From assembly GCA_030549495.1 (NCBI GenBank), contig JAUIRK010000599.1:62001-126000 (forward strand): a stretch of DNA of 64,000 nucleotides. The letters are read 5' to 3'. Position 1 is the first letter of the stretch. Every line of letters starts with the position of its first letter. This stretch comes from Nectonema munidae (Eukaryota; Nematomorpha; Nectonematoida; Nectonematidae). The notes beneath the pieces were generated by a model. The model did no database searches. It was not told the DNA's origin and saw only the letters and a program-made list of their open reading frames with translations. Shown piece after piece: positions 20,864-30,882 of the stretch. The position numbers and the translations under genes were made by a program.

Positions 20864-22141
20864 ATTATCATTCGCCACTTGCCGCCATGCTTGACTTCAG
20901 AAAAGTTCTTGTCGTGCATCGACCCCGTTCCGGATCACTGCTACTACCGTTACTGTGCAGGCGAGGGAGAGACCTCTTACAACGCCTCACCCTTCTACTC
21001 CCGAGCGTACTTCGCATTTTTTCGAGAGAGTGACGTCTTTTCATTTTTTCAACGCTTCGATGGCTACCTCTTCATTGCGGAAGATGGGACCGAATACGTC
21101 TCCATAGTGGAATACGCTCCCTTTCCCAAGATCATTGCGGCTCTTGACGATGACTACGGAAAGGAGGATCTCATTTCAGGGAGTTTCGAAGATGATGAAG
21201 ACTTTCAGAAGTTTATCCAGCTCAGCCAAAAGGAGGAGGCAAGGGAAGGCGGAGCGGAACAGCCACGTCTCGATCAGTGGATCGAGGAGATCGAGGCCAA
21301 ACAGGTGAAAGTGCAGCGCGGAGTGATCAAAGCGACCACACCGCTCACGCTCTACGTAGACAAGAAGAAGGAGGAGAAGAAGGCTGCGATGAAAAAGCTT
21401 CGAGAAGAACACTTGGAGAAGCGGAAGAAGGATTCAGAAAAGAGGAAACAGCAGAGGGAAGCTGAGTGGAATCTGCGTAAAAAAGAGCTATCCTCCGGCA
21501 AAAGAGGCGCCTCTTTGCTGATCCAGTCTTCTAAGGAAAAGTACTCGTCCAAAGCGCAGGCAGGTGGTGGTAAAAAGGGTCTTATTACGTGGGTCAATAA
21601 TAAGAAGAAGAGTGTGGGTAATGATGCCACTCAAGAACAAGCAGAAGAAGATAATGATGATGAGGGGGAAATTCTTGGGGATGATGACGATGAGAATAGA
21701 AGTCGCAGTGCTAAGACCAAGTCTCTTGCTCTTGAGTCAGGTTATCATCATAAGAAGCGTGGAGAAGATGGCAAGGAAGAGACTGTTAATCTCAATGACT
21801 CTTCATCCAAGTTCAAAAACCCAAAAAATTTCCCAGAAGAAACAAACACTTCCCAAAATTATATCCTGCTTTCAACGAATAATCTCTCCGAGGGCAAAGC
21901 CTCTCACTGCAAAATAGCTGCATCCGCTTCTATCCTTTTAAAGGCGAATCCCCGAAGCAAAGATGAAGGGAGTGATGAAAGTGCCAATCAACTACAAGAT
22001 TTACCTGTCAATCAAAAAAGTAATGATGTTTCTTCTTCGCGACCAAAGATCAATAATAATAATAATCGTCAGCATGCAAGACCTTCCATCGAAATTTATC
22101 AGCCTGGTAGAGGCTTTCGTAAAGAAAGTCATAAGAAATGA
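20864..22141 (+). CDS. UPF3: UPF3, nonsense-mediated mRNA decay factor (main exon)
   Basis: The exon follows a polypyrimidine tract and acceptor (TTTTTTCTTTTAG, ending 20863) and encodes 425 residues in phase 0. Residues 1-90 are the Smg4/UPF3 RNP-like domain: IIIRHLPPCLTSEKFL, YSRAYFAFFRESDVFSFFQR, GYLFIAEDG and VEYAPFPKI. A long charged, Lys/Glu-rich middle (about 150-230) follows, as in other UPF3 proteins. The last 20 residues begin with RPSIEIYQPGRG, matching the exon-junction-complex binding motif of UPF3B (R-P-x-x-x-x-Y-Q-P-G). UPF3 bridges the exon junction complex and UPF2 and shuttles between nucleus and cytoplasm. Poly-Asn and Asp runs near the C terminus are low complexity. A possible AATAAA lies near 22620. 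No in-frame ATG lies near the exon start, so translation must begin in an upstream exon. Confidence 0.92.
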   Translation: MIIRHLPPCLTSEKFLSCIDPVPDHCYYRYCAGEGETSYNASPFYSRAYFAFFRESDVFSFFQRFDGYLFIAEDGTEYVSIVEYAPFPKIIAALDDDYGKEDLISGSFEDDEDFQKFIQLSQKEEAREGGAEQPRLDQWIEEIEAKQVKVQRGVIKATTPLTLYVDKKKEEKKAAMKKLREEHLEKRKKDSEKRKQQREAEWNLRKKELSSGKRGASLLIQSSKEKYSSKAQAGGGKKGLITWVNNKKKSVGNDATQEQAEEDNDDEGEILGDDDDENRSRSAKTKSLALESGYHHKKRGEDGKEETVNLNDSSSKFKNPKNFPEETNTSQNYILLSTNNLSEGKASHCKIAASASILLKANPRSKDEGSDESANQLQDLPVNQKSNDVSSSRPKINNNNNRQHARPSIEIYQPGRGFRKESHKK

Positions 22142-22924
22142 AGTCTTCAAGAAAGTAAGCCATTATATGACTGGAGTGATTTCTGATTTCCCTCATTCTT
22201 GTTTTCCCTTAAAGTGGTATCGTTTTTCATTAAGAAGTTTCTCAAAACTTAGGAAATAATTGCTACAGCTCCCTTCTTCAAAACGTTCAAAATTCAACGA
22301 TGTATGAGATCTTCCTTTTTTCAATTTGTCCATTTTTTGTGGTTTGAAATTAAATTTTGAAACAATACTTACAAATTTTGTAACAATTTAAATCAGAGTA
22401 TTTGTTAACCCTTTTTGTTTTGTATTTTCAGTGAGAACCTTTAAAATCTGTCAATTTTTGCAAAATATACTGCTTTTGCACATTAGATTGAATCTATAAT
22501 AATTTATCAAATCCAAGCCATTATGCATACAGGCTTTCCGGCGATTCCTAATTTTTAGGTCGTTCATTGTTTTTTATTCCCAAATTTAGATTAAATTTCA
22601 TTATATTTAAAGATAAACGTAAATAAACAAAATTTTATTGAATAATTATTTGATTTTAAACGCCGAAATGGTTAATTTATTTAGACCACATGCCTAAATT
22701 TTGTAAGAATTATTTACTATTAATATTATTAACAAAAAAATTATTAATTTTTAGACAAATTTGAATTTTGATATTAAATAAATTTAGAGCAGCAGTATTC
22801 TTTTTTATTGTTTCATTTAAAATTATGCTTACTTTAAAACCACTTCGTTATCTTTCTTTTACAGAAATAAAGTAGTTTGTTGCTTAGCTATTAACATTAC
22901 TAATTTTGCCTAACCAAAGTTAAC
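22142..22924. other. UPF3 3' untranslated region and spacer
   Basis: AT-rich, no open frame of note. ATTAAA near 22347 and AATAAA near 22620 could serve as poly(A) signals. Confidence 0.4.
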
Positions 22925-24060
22925 CATGCTTGGCTTAGTAAACTTGACAATAATGGCCAACTGCCGTTCAAATGGTGTATGAGGATTCTTCAAACAGCTT
23001 TGCTAGCCTTTGCGTACCGTGTAAAAAGAGCATCTCATGTTCAATTACTGGAGCTACACAACTCATTGGCCATGCTGATGGTCATAGACACTAGAATAAA
23101 CTCTCTTACCCCAAACAGAAATTGTTGATAGCAGCCAGTCAAATGGCCAATACCAGCAAGCAAGGAGGAGGAGGAGATGTGGAACAAAGAATGTATCCTC
23201 ATCATCCGCTGTCTGTCAGTGACGAAGTAACAAAAGCACAAGCACTGTGGGCAATATAGATGCTGTGGCAGAAGATGGATCTGAAATGCCATTCTCTCAT
23301 CTGATATCTCTAGGTAGCGATGGTCTAAATATTAATAAAGCAATATGGAAAGCTGTACAAAGTCATCCAAAAAGAGGTGAATTGTCAGGACTGATACATT
23401 TTGTGCTATGCACACTGCGCACCGTGCATAACTCTTTCAAGAAAGGACCTCATGTTTACGGAGAAAATGCTGAACAACTAGCAATTGATATTTTCCCATG
23501 GTTTATGGCGCTCATCTGTCAAAGTAAGGACTACAGCCTTACTCTACTAGAGGATCTTGGTCTAAATGAAGGTCCTCAGTTGGCATGTACAGTGTCGGTG
23601 GTTGACCCTTGTACCAGCATTGGAACGTGTTCTCGAACATTGGAAACCGCTTTGTAAGTACTTCCTAATAGATCTTCCCAAGAAGAGCACAGAGGATCGC
23701 ACCAATGCACAGCTGAAAAAGAACAGCAGATATCAAAGGATCTGCCAGTTCCTTTCCATCAAATAGTGTCTTGTACAGGTTCAGTTCCTGGTATGTTTTG
23801 GACCTTTGTTTGATCCTTTTCTTATGAAATTTGAGAAAGAAGAGCCAATGATCAATCTCCTGTATGAAGAGTCATCAACATTGTTGAAAACCTTCCTTAA
23901 CAGATTTGTTATGAATGATGTAGTTGGGAACAGAACAGGACGAAAGCCTCAAGACATTGATATTTATAACAAACAGAATTTAGTCGAAATCAAAGCCATG
24001 GAAATAGGTAGCTGGAGAGGCTGTACAATGTACATATATGAAGTTTCCTACCGGGGGGAG
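22925..24060 (+). pseudogene. hAT-like transposase remnant (BED-type N terminus)
   Basis: Plus-strand frames read in order HAWLSKLDNNGQLPFKWCMR (BED-finger-like start), SLGSDGLNINKAIWKAV, HFVLCTLRTVHNSFKKGPHV with a D-G and C-x2-H pattern of hAT core domains, then after a frame change RWLTLVPALERVLEHWKPLC and MINLLYEESSTLLKTFLNRF. This set of blocks occurs in a hAT-like transposase family common in invertebrates. A large part between the BED finger and the core is missing. Frame breaks make it non-functional. Confidence 0.65.
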
Positions 24061-24243
24061 GGGGTAAATTATTGGGGGTAACGAAAAATCCTGTCCTCTT
24101 TTTTAAACCAAACTTTAAAATATCAGACTAAGTGCATATAGCAAGAAGTTTTCAAGGTTAAATCAATTAATTACCTGATGCTTAGGTAAACTTTTTATTT
24201 AGCTAAATCTACTTTTTATTAGTTGGAACACATCTTTTGCTCA

Positions 24244-24640
24244 TGGAGGATCAACGTTTCAGAGTGAATCATTTGCGCCATTGCATGTTCTATGAATTCC
24301 ACAAAGAAAGCAATGCACAACTGGAGTGAAAAACATTAACGCCGTAATTCCAAAAGGCGTGAGTCCTAGATGGTTTTCAAAATTTAAAGAAGGCAATTTT
24401 GACCTTACTGAGAAGTCTCGATCGGGGAGACCCAGTCTTTTGGATGACCAACTTTTGAAAGTAGCAGTGGAAGATGATTCTCGGCAAATAATCAGGACAT
24501 TATCCCATAAACTCGATGCACCTTGGTCTACTCTTCAGGAGCATCTGAAAAAGCTTGGAAAAGTTTATAGAGAAGGTCTTTGGGTCCTTCATGAAGTCTC
24601 TTTAAGCAACAAAGCAATGAGGGCAACAATATGCAAATCA
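24244..24640 (+). pseudogene. mariner transposase N-terminal fragment
   Basis: The sequence reads MEDQRFRVNHLRHCMFYEFH then, after a frame change, VSPRWFSKFKEGNFDLTEKS, RSGRPSLLDDQLLKVAVEDD and LDAPWSTLQEHLKKLGKVYR. This is the paired helix-turn-helix DNA-binding domain of mariner, including the W-F-x-R/K-F-K and G-R-P blocks. The catalytic D,D34D domain is absent: after about 24640 the sequence becomes a degenerate CTAACA-type repeat. Confidence 0.8.
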
Positions 24641-24760
24641 CTAACACTAACAAATTTATCTATACTAACTCTAACACTAACTTTAATTCTAACAATATTC
24701 TAACTATGCTAACTATAACAAATATAAAAAACATTGTAAAAACTGGACACTTTATAACTT
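24640..24760 (+). repeat. Degenerate CTAACACTAA-type repeat plus shared repeat fragment
   Basis: Words of ACTAACTCTAACACTAACTT recur up to about 24715. The following stretch (ATAACAAATATAAAAAA, then AAAAACTGGACACTTTAT) recurs at 56763-56803, so it is part of a dispersed repeat of unknown family. Confidence 0.6.
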
Positions 24761-24764
24761 TAAT

Positions 24765-25440
24765 GTTGTCCATTGAATTTTTTGAATTGTTTCTGTCAAT
24801 GAAGCATAATAAAAGAGCTTCTTTCAAACTAGCTTGCGCTATACTTGAGATAGAAAAAGAAACAAATTCTGAAGAGAGTAGTTATGTTTATAATATGGAT
24901 AGAGAAACTACTAAAGAAGATGGGGATACCATTCCAAATACTGATTCGCTAGATGAGGGTGACATTGATATATATTTGTCTGCCTCAGATGATGATTCAA
25001 AAAGTTCCGTTCCAAAAAGGCAAAAATGTTTGAATGCTTTCATCTTCTCACTCTAAAATGAAAATTAGTCAGCGCGATGATAAAAAGCCAGAAGTTATAT
25101 TGGATAACAAAAGTAAAATTGGCGTGGATCTTATCGATTCTATAATTGAAGAGTTTTCAACAAGAAGATAGATGGCCTCTTCTTCTTAACTTTAATGTTA
25201 TTGATGTGTCTTGGTCAAAGGCATATATTCTGATGTCCAAAAACGGATATACAAAGTCTAGAAAAGATTTTTTAAAACTCTTTCTTAGACTTTTGCAGAA
25301 AAACTGGCAAAAGTTCGTTTTGGAAAACTACAGACTTCCAAAAGATGTAAAAGAAATTAAAAGAAAAAAAAACGAATAACTCTAAACCTTGTAAGTTTTG
25401 TAAGAAATCTTTTTTCGTTCCATACGTCATTCTTGTGATG
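24765..25440 (+). pseudogene. piggyBac deletion derivative (acidic N terminus joined to C-terminal part)
   Basis: An acidic segment (DEGDIDIYLSASDDDSKSSV) typical of the piggyBac N terminus is followed within about 40 bases by KKPEVILDNKSKIGVDLIDS, the block with the third catalytic Asp (GVDLID). Next come VSWSKAYILMSKNGYTKSRK and a basic segment with CKFCKK. The whole catalytic middle is absent. It looks like an internally deleted copy, not the same copy as 13565-19040. Confidence 0.6.
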
Positions 25441-25727
25441 TTGCTATATGCCCTTAACATCGCTTCCAAGTAAAAGAAAATTTTTGTCATAGTAAAAAAC
25501 AATGATAAATAAAAAAAATTCTTTTCATAACATGTTTTCATCATGATAAAGTTTTTTTCAATCAAGCATCTACTTAAAATAATATAAAAAGGATAAGTAT
25601 TGTAATGACAATATAAAAAACGTATATCGCCCCTATACTGCAAATTGTAGTATCATGTCCTTAATATGGAAAAAGTTTTGCTGTACTGTTCATGGTTAAC
25701 TAAGTAACTTTTTTAGTTAAGCGTTAA

Positions 25728-25961
25728 CGACCAGAATAAACAGACGACATCTATATAAAGCAGAATATTGGTATTAAAAAGCATTAATAAACACATATCA
25801 TTTTTGTAAAGTTAACATATGTCGACTGTGGTCGATAAGCGGTTAATTAACCGATTAACGACCGAAGTCAACTTTATAAAAATACGATCGTCTGCTTTTA
25901 TAAATGTTTTTTAAACAAAATCGTCTGCTTTACACTAGATATCGTCTGATTATTTTAGTAG
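25728..25961. mobile_element. Foldback MITE between TTAA sites
   Basis: TTAA lies at 25724-25727 and 25962-25965. The left arm CGACCAGAATAAACAGACGA and the reverse complement of the right arm (CTACTAAAATAATCAGACGA) match and go on pairing through ATCTA and AAAGCAGA. The centre near 25852 is the palindrome GGTTAATTAACC, flanked by CGGTCGTTAA-type pairs, so most of the element could fold as one hairpin. TTAA suggests piggyBac-type mobilisation. Confidence 0.65.
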
Positions 25962-25973
25962 TTAACGGGTTAA

Positions 25974-26097
25974 CCCATTTAAGACCAAGCAAAGCAGACG
26001 ATAAAAACGCAGACGATTTATATTCAAAGTCATTGAAAAAAGCAGACGAAGATGAAATTACTTATGTTCCAAAATAGGAACATTGGTCGTAAATGGG
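25974..26097. mobile_element. 124-bp TTAA MITE, copy 1
   Basis: TTAA at 25970-25973 and 26098-26101 flanks inverted ends CCCATTTAAGACCAA and (reverse complement) CCCATTTACGACCAA. The interior holds three direct GCAGACGA words. A second copy at 47539-47669 is almost identical apart from a small length difference and about two substitutions. It lies only eight bases from the foldback element, which shares the CAGACGA words. Confidence 0.9.
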
Positions 26098-26101
26098 TTA
26101 A

Positions 26102-26773
26102 ACAAATGCTTAACTAACTAATTACCTAACCAACTTGTTGCACTAAGATCACTACGTTGTTTAGTTATGTTAAGTAATTGTTTGCGACGTTCGCATTCAA
26201 CCTTACGGATAACGTGGTCCCGTCTGCGATACAGAATCCAAGATCTACGCGGACTTTTCATCCCACTAAAAACCTAAGAACAGGCATTGTACTGCATAAC
26301 TATACCTTTATATATAAGGTTTTACAAGAATATATATGTCAAATATATGAATACAGCGGATTCAATGCTAACACAAACGCTCCCAAAATGGGAAACAATC
26401 TTAATGTCTAGTTTTAACTTGATTACTATCAAGGTTAGAATCAGTCGCCAGAGCATTCTTCCCCATCGTAAAAAACGTTGAATTCTTCAGAGGAAGAAAA
26501 CTAGGATAAAAAGGTGGCCTGACGGAATGTAGGTTGTCCGAAAATCAAAAGATATGAATTTAAAATCGATACGCTAAAAATGCAAATAAAAGAAGATATG
26601 TAATGCCTTTATACATACTATTTACAAGCTTGCAAAATTAAACAATTTGCTACAACTTAACATCGATTCAATTTAAAAGTGCGCGCTTTGCTCTCTGTAG
26701 GTGTGAGTTAAGTGCATTTCCTGGAGACAGGCATTTAGGAGGAGCTGACGGTCATGATCACGATGAACTCACA
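26102..26773. other. Upstream region of the collagen gene
   Basis: Repetitive TTAACTAACTAATTACC-like words near 26105-26140, then unassigned sequence. From about 26690 GC rises, consistent with a promoter and 5' untranslated region for the collagen gene; no clear TATA box was found. Confidence 0.35.
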
Positions 26774-26932
26774 ATGCCACACATTCAAGGTCATCTTCAC
26801 AACTACTTCGCATTGATTCAGGGAATAGAAGTGAGCTTGTCAAGCAGGGAAACTTTCAACTTCGACGAATACGAATCGCTGCTCTCGTCCTTTATCCTCT
26901 TTCACAAATTTAATGGCGATGCAAAACTATGA
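26774..26932 (+). other. Upstream open reading frame overlapping the collagen start
   Basis: An ATG at 26774 opens a 52-codon frame, MPHIQGHLHNYFALIQG at its start, that ends with TGA at 26930-26932, inside and out of frame with the collagen coding start at 26913. If the transcript includes this ATG, translation of it would reduce initiation at the collagen start. Transcription start is unknown, so this is conditional. Confidence 0.4.
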
Positions 26933-27170
26933 AGTTGATGCGACACAAGTGAAAGTTAAAGTTCCCCTCTCCGCCACAAAGTTTTACGGCAGGATCCCAA
27001 AGTCGGCATTTTTGGAGAAGAATTTGGCTCTGCTCTTCTTCATTTTTCTACTCTCTCTCCTGCTTCTCTTCAAGGTTTCGAGTTCTCTTGCACAAACAAA
27101 CGCTAACGCTTATACCAACTCCATTCGCCGCACAGCTTCTTTTCTTTCCAAGAAACTTCTCCTCTTCCAA
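26913..27170 (+). CDS. Transmembrane collagen, exon 1 (cytoplasmic tail, TM helix)
   Basis: First coding exon of a six-exon gene encoding 344 residues (exons 26913-27170, 29391-29442, 30728-30882, 40521-40593, 49066-49232, 49291-49620). Residues 1-37 are a basic cytoplasmic tail, 38-53 a hydrophobic helix (LALLFFIFLLSLLLLF) followed by Lys, so the protein is type II, with the collagen part outside the cell. No cleavable signal peptide is seen. The exon ends CAA|GTAACA in phase 0. The start ATG is followed by a second ATG two codons later. The N-terminal TM, R-X-X-R site, Cys-flanked Gly-X-Y blocks and small size resemble nematode-type cuticle collagens, though the introns are long; MACIT-type membrane collagens are an alternative. 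Exon 1 is assigned by phase, spacing and domain logic, not by the Gly-X-Y signal. Confidence 0.75.
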
Positions 27171-29390
27171 GTAACAATACTTTTTCGCTTTCATTTTCCA
27201 TATTTATCACTTACAATTTTTCCGTATTTAAAACTGTTTTTTAGCAGATATCTGATAGTTTTCTGAAACCAATATTAAAATGTAATCTGTCTATAATTTT
27301 TCGTACTAATTGTTTACCCCCCCCCTTTTTTATTATGAAAAAGTTGGATAAAAATATCTCTGAAAAATTTTTTTACCAAAAGGATAAATAATTTTTTTTA
27401 CTTGGTTGGTTAGTTAGTGAGCTGGTTAGTTAGTCAGTAAAATACTTAATTAGTTCAATTAAACATTTTAAGGCAAGAGAGGGATGGATAACCAATGAGT
27501 AACAACATTTTTGTAATAAGTACTAATAATACATTTTTCATACATCTTTTTCATAATAAAATTTTTAGTGATATTTTATATTCTTTCTAATAAAAATTGA
27601 AGGGAGGGAAGAACCTACAAGTAGCTCATTTTTTTGCCTTTCCAATACGCTTTAATTTTATCAAGAAGCATCGTTAGCATGTAAATAGTGGCTTTTCTTT
27701 TAAGAATAAAAGACCAGTCATTTGTTTTAGCTCTTAATTTATTATTTGTGTGCAATGGATACCTTTTTAAGGAATATTAGCAAATTTGTAACACAACTGT
27801 CAAAATTTCTTATCAAAAATGAGAAAACATTGTGTTTAAAACTCTTGAATGATGACTTACATTTGGAATTTTAAATACAAAGATTTTGCTTTTGGAACAA
27901 GGACAGATATCGAATTAAAACCTATAGAATAACGCGAACAAAAGATACATGTAAAGAAGTGTATATATTTAATAAATACAACTTTCATTTAAATAAAGTA
28001 AATGTGAACCAATTTTGGATCGGAAATTGTAAAATGGATGTGATATTAGAAAAATTTATCAGATAGCGATATAATTTTAATTTGTAATAATAAAAAAATC
28101 TTCATCACTAATTAATTAAAGAATTTTTTTTGAGGTACGTATTTTCTTGAAATGCTTTTGACAATTCCTATCAAAGTCACAACTTTACAATAACCTCAAT
28201 AATTTTAACTTCTTTAATAAGCTGATACCTTTTTCATTGACATAAAATATATTATATAATGTATCTATCATATACAGTTTACATTTTCTTATATTTAAGA
28301 TGAATAAGTATTTAAAAATTACCCTCGATTTTAAATTGCTTCTTCAAATAGCCGTCCTCTATCTTGAATTCGCACTTTAGTCTTTTTTAAATACAAACAG
28401 ATTAATATTATTTAAAAAAATTTGTATAAAAATAAGTATAATTATTAAAAAATAAAAAAAAACAGTTATTTATTAATAAAAAATTGTTGGCAGATGGCCT
28501 AGTGATATAATATCGGGGGTGTCGATCCAGACGGTCTGAGTTCGATTCCTGAGTGTGAGCATCTCTCTGTCCAACAGCTATGCAAGTTTATTCTCCTCTT
28601 GGATGCGATACCGAAAACTAAAGAAAATGTAATTGTAGCACTTATCATAGATAAATTTGCTGCAACCCATAATGATCCAAAAATGGACAGCAGATTATGT
28701 GCTCTTCTAAATGAAATCAAAGTAATTTAATAAAGTCGTTTACTTTATCTGGTACTTAACAAAAGCAAGGTTTGTGTCGAACTTTGATGAACAGATGAGA
28801 TTTTATGTTGGAGTTAAACTCCATACTATTCCTCAGCATCCTTTCTTCAAAATGACCGTTAGATTATTTCGCGAAAATCTAAGGCAAGAGGATGTGTTCA
28901 GCAAATGTCATTTAATTGGATGAAGGTTCAAAGGGAACAAGTCTTTTTTTCTGAGAAGAACTCTATTCCCTCAAAAAGATTCGATTTTCCGAAATTATCT
29001 TCCAAAATGACAATCTGAGGAGATATTACGTAAATCCTTCCAGATCAATAATTTACTGGCCCTATTGCTGAAGACACTCGGTGGATGTCGGTTTTACAAT
29101 TCAGGAGAGTTGGTTTAGCAAGACTGCTTCATGCAACAGTAAAACCCCAAAAGTTCTCAACTTTGAAAAAAATGAAGAATTTAAATTAATCAAAAATAAC
29201 AAATTTTTCAAAAATAACAAATTGTGAATGAGGAAATCTTTTTCTGATCTCAAATGTGTAGAATTAGAAACGGTTGATAAGTTTTTTTGCGAACTTTTAA
29301 GAATGAGTTAAGTTTTTAATTTTTGGCTAGGTTTTTAAAAGGTTATTATGGGTTATGATAGATTTTAAGTATAATTTCTTTTTATTTTAG
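27171..29390 (+). other. Collagen intron 1
   Basis: Donor GTAACA, acceptor TTTCTTTTTATTTTAG. Contains a SINE at 28490 and otherwise AT-rich sequence; TTGGTTAGTTAG-like words occur near 27405-27440. Confidence 0.6.
28490..28640 (+). mobile_element. tRNA-derived SINE, second family
   Basis: GGCAGATGGCCTAGTGATAT resembles a tRNA A-box region and GAGTTCGATTCC (28538-28549) is a good B box, 3' of which runs a body with CTGTCCAACAGCTATGCAAG and CTTGGATGCGATACC. Part of that body recurs at 60475-60600. It differs from the SINE family at 29601. Confidence 0.65.
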
Positions 29391-29442
29391 TCCAGAATTC
29401 ATCATCTAAGGAGGCTGAAAAGACATAGAAGAGCATTTTTTC
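29391..29442 (+). CDS. Transmembrane collagen, exon 2 (R-X-X-R processing site)
   Basis: A 52-base exon with a strong acceptor (TTTTTATTTTAG) and donor C|GTAAGT. In the phase set by exon 1 it encodes SRIHHLRRLKRHRRAFF (residues 87-103). RHRR at 97-100 fits a furin/subtilisin-type cleavage site, placed between the membrane helix and the first Gly-X-Y block, as in cuticle collagens. It ends in phase 1, as exon 3 needs (C|TT gives Leu104). Confidence 0.8.
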
Positions 29443-29600
29443 GTAAGTCTTTCACTTTGTTGTGTTATATATTAGAGAGAGATGTATAGGATATCCCGAC
29501 CCGCAGCTGCGAATTATACACAAAATTTTTTACATCCTCTTAACATTACCCAAAATTTTAATGAAAGTATTTCTTTAATAAATATCCTTGCAAGATTTAG

Positions 29601-29752
29601 GGGGCGTGAGTATGGTTGGTTAGATAGTGGATTTCAATAACTCAAGGTCTTGGGTTCGATCCCACATCAAGCCTACTTTCTTCATAGTTCGATATGAGCG
29701 GCGCAATTATGCCTTTTCGATGACAACACCCCACGCTACCTTTATCTTTAAG
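29601..29752 (+). mobile_element. tRNA-derived SINE, best copy in window
   Basis: Head GGGGCGTGAGTATGGTTGGT and B box GGTTCGATCCC (29653-29663), then ATCAAGCCTACTTTCTTCAT, GCGGCGCAATTATGCC and TTTTCGATGACAACACC, ending in a CTACCTTTATC tail. It is close to the copy at 61506 and to the inverted 3' part at 6255-6353. SINEs of this kind are transcribed by RNA polymerase III and moved by a partner LINE. Confidence 0.85.
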
Positions 29753-30727
29753 ATAACACATATACATTGACATCTTCTCTCTGAATTTTTAAGAAGTATA
29801 GAACTTGTGTTTGTCTATAATAGGAATTATGATATCGGCATCGGCATTCGCTAAAAAAATAAATCTGAGATCCACTAGGATATCAAATTTGATATTGAAA
29901 GCTCGAAAGCATTAACTTCAAAGTTGTTCGCATAATGATTCTAGTTAAATTTATATATAAATCTAAAAAAAAGAAGATTCTAGTTAAGTTTATATATAAA
30001 GCATGCTGTTTTTCGCTTGTTTGTTATTTTACTAAATAAAAAAATCATTTTTTCCAGTATTTATTTGATTTATTTGATGAGCCTGAGAGACCAAATAAAA
30101 CGTTTCGAGGTTTACGTATTTAAAAAAAATTTTTTTGTAAATTCTGATTTGATTCCTGATAATGACATAGATACCTTTTTTCTTAATTTTCATTTTTCTA
30201 ACACTGGTATTAATAGGCGCCGGATTCTAGCAAAATTGCAACACATGTAGCACTTAAATACTGAACTGGCAATTTACTTCAAAAAGCAATGAACTAATTA
30301 ACGTGCAGTTGTTTAGCTAGATTTAACAAGCTGGATAAGTATATGAATGAGGACTAAATATTTTGAAAAAGTGATTTCTTAACTATTCCTCTAACTAACA
30401 AGCTTACTATCAAGTCAATGTACCTACAATAACTAACTAGCTAAACCAATATTAAACCTTTTTAGTTCGGCCAAGGCAGACGCTTTTGATTAATCTCTAT
30501 TAAATTCCATTGGAAATCCGAGTTCTCCTGATAAGCAATTTTTGATAAGCATACTCATCATCTAATCTCTTTTTCTAGTCACTTTGTTAACATACGAAAG
30601 AATTATGCACTTAACTTGTTAACTTTGACTAAGCCCCCTTCAATTTGCTGAAAATACAAGTTATTTTAGTGCATTTTTCTTCGCATCTAACCTACTATCA
30701 TTTATATCTTCTTTTTTTCATTTTTAG

Positions 30728-30882
30728 TTCCATGCGTATGTGTTCATGGTAAGCCAGGCCGGAAAGGCCCTTCTGGTCGTAAAGGTCCACAAGGAAAAAA
30801 GGGAGAATCTGGAGATCAAGGAATCCCTGGAGAACGCGGTCCAAAAGGACCTCCAGGCCCCGATGCTCCTAAAGGATCAAAG
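30728..30882 (+). CDS. Transmembrane collagen, exon 3 (Cys pair, first Gly-X-Y block)
   Basis: Acceptor TTTTTTCATTTTTAG, donor AAG|GTAAGT in phase 0. It encodes residues 104-155: [20 protein letters not shown] then continuous Gly-X-Y triplets with [10 protein letters not shown] and one interruption (GPDAPKG). Cys106 and Cys108 just before the first triplet could link chains. KGx triplets are frequent. Clear collagen coding sequence. Confidence 0.92.

Noticed and set aside
21176-22259. Alternative frames within UPF3
   Set aside because: Shadows of the Lys/Glu-rich UPF3 exon; the UPF3 frame has domain and motif support.
23041-23292. Minus-strand 83-codon frame
   Set aside because: Antisense of the hAT-like transposase remnant read on the plus strand.
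24640-24720. CTAACA-type repeat as telomeric DNA
   Set aside because: The unit is irregular and not a TTAGG/TTAGGG-type repeat; it is a short degenerate stretch.
28538-28549. B box GAGTTCGATTCC as part of a true tRNA gene
   Set aside because: No cloverleaf with paired acceptor stem could be drawn; a matching body downstream and a second copy point to a SINE.
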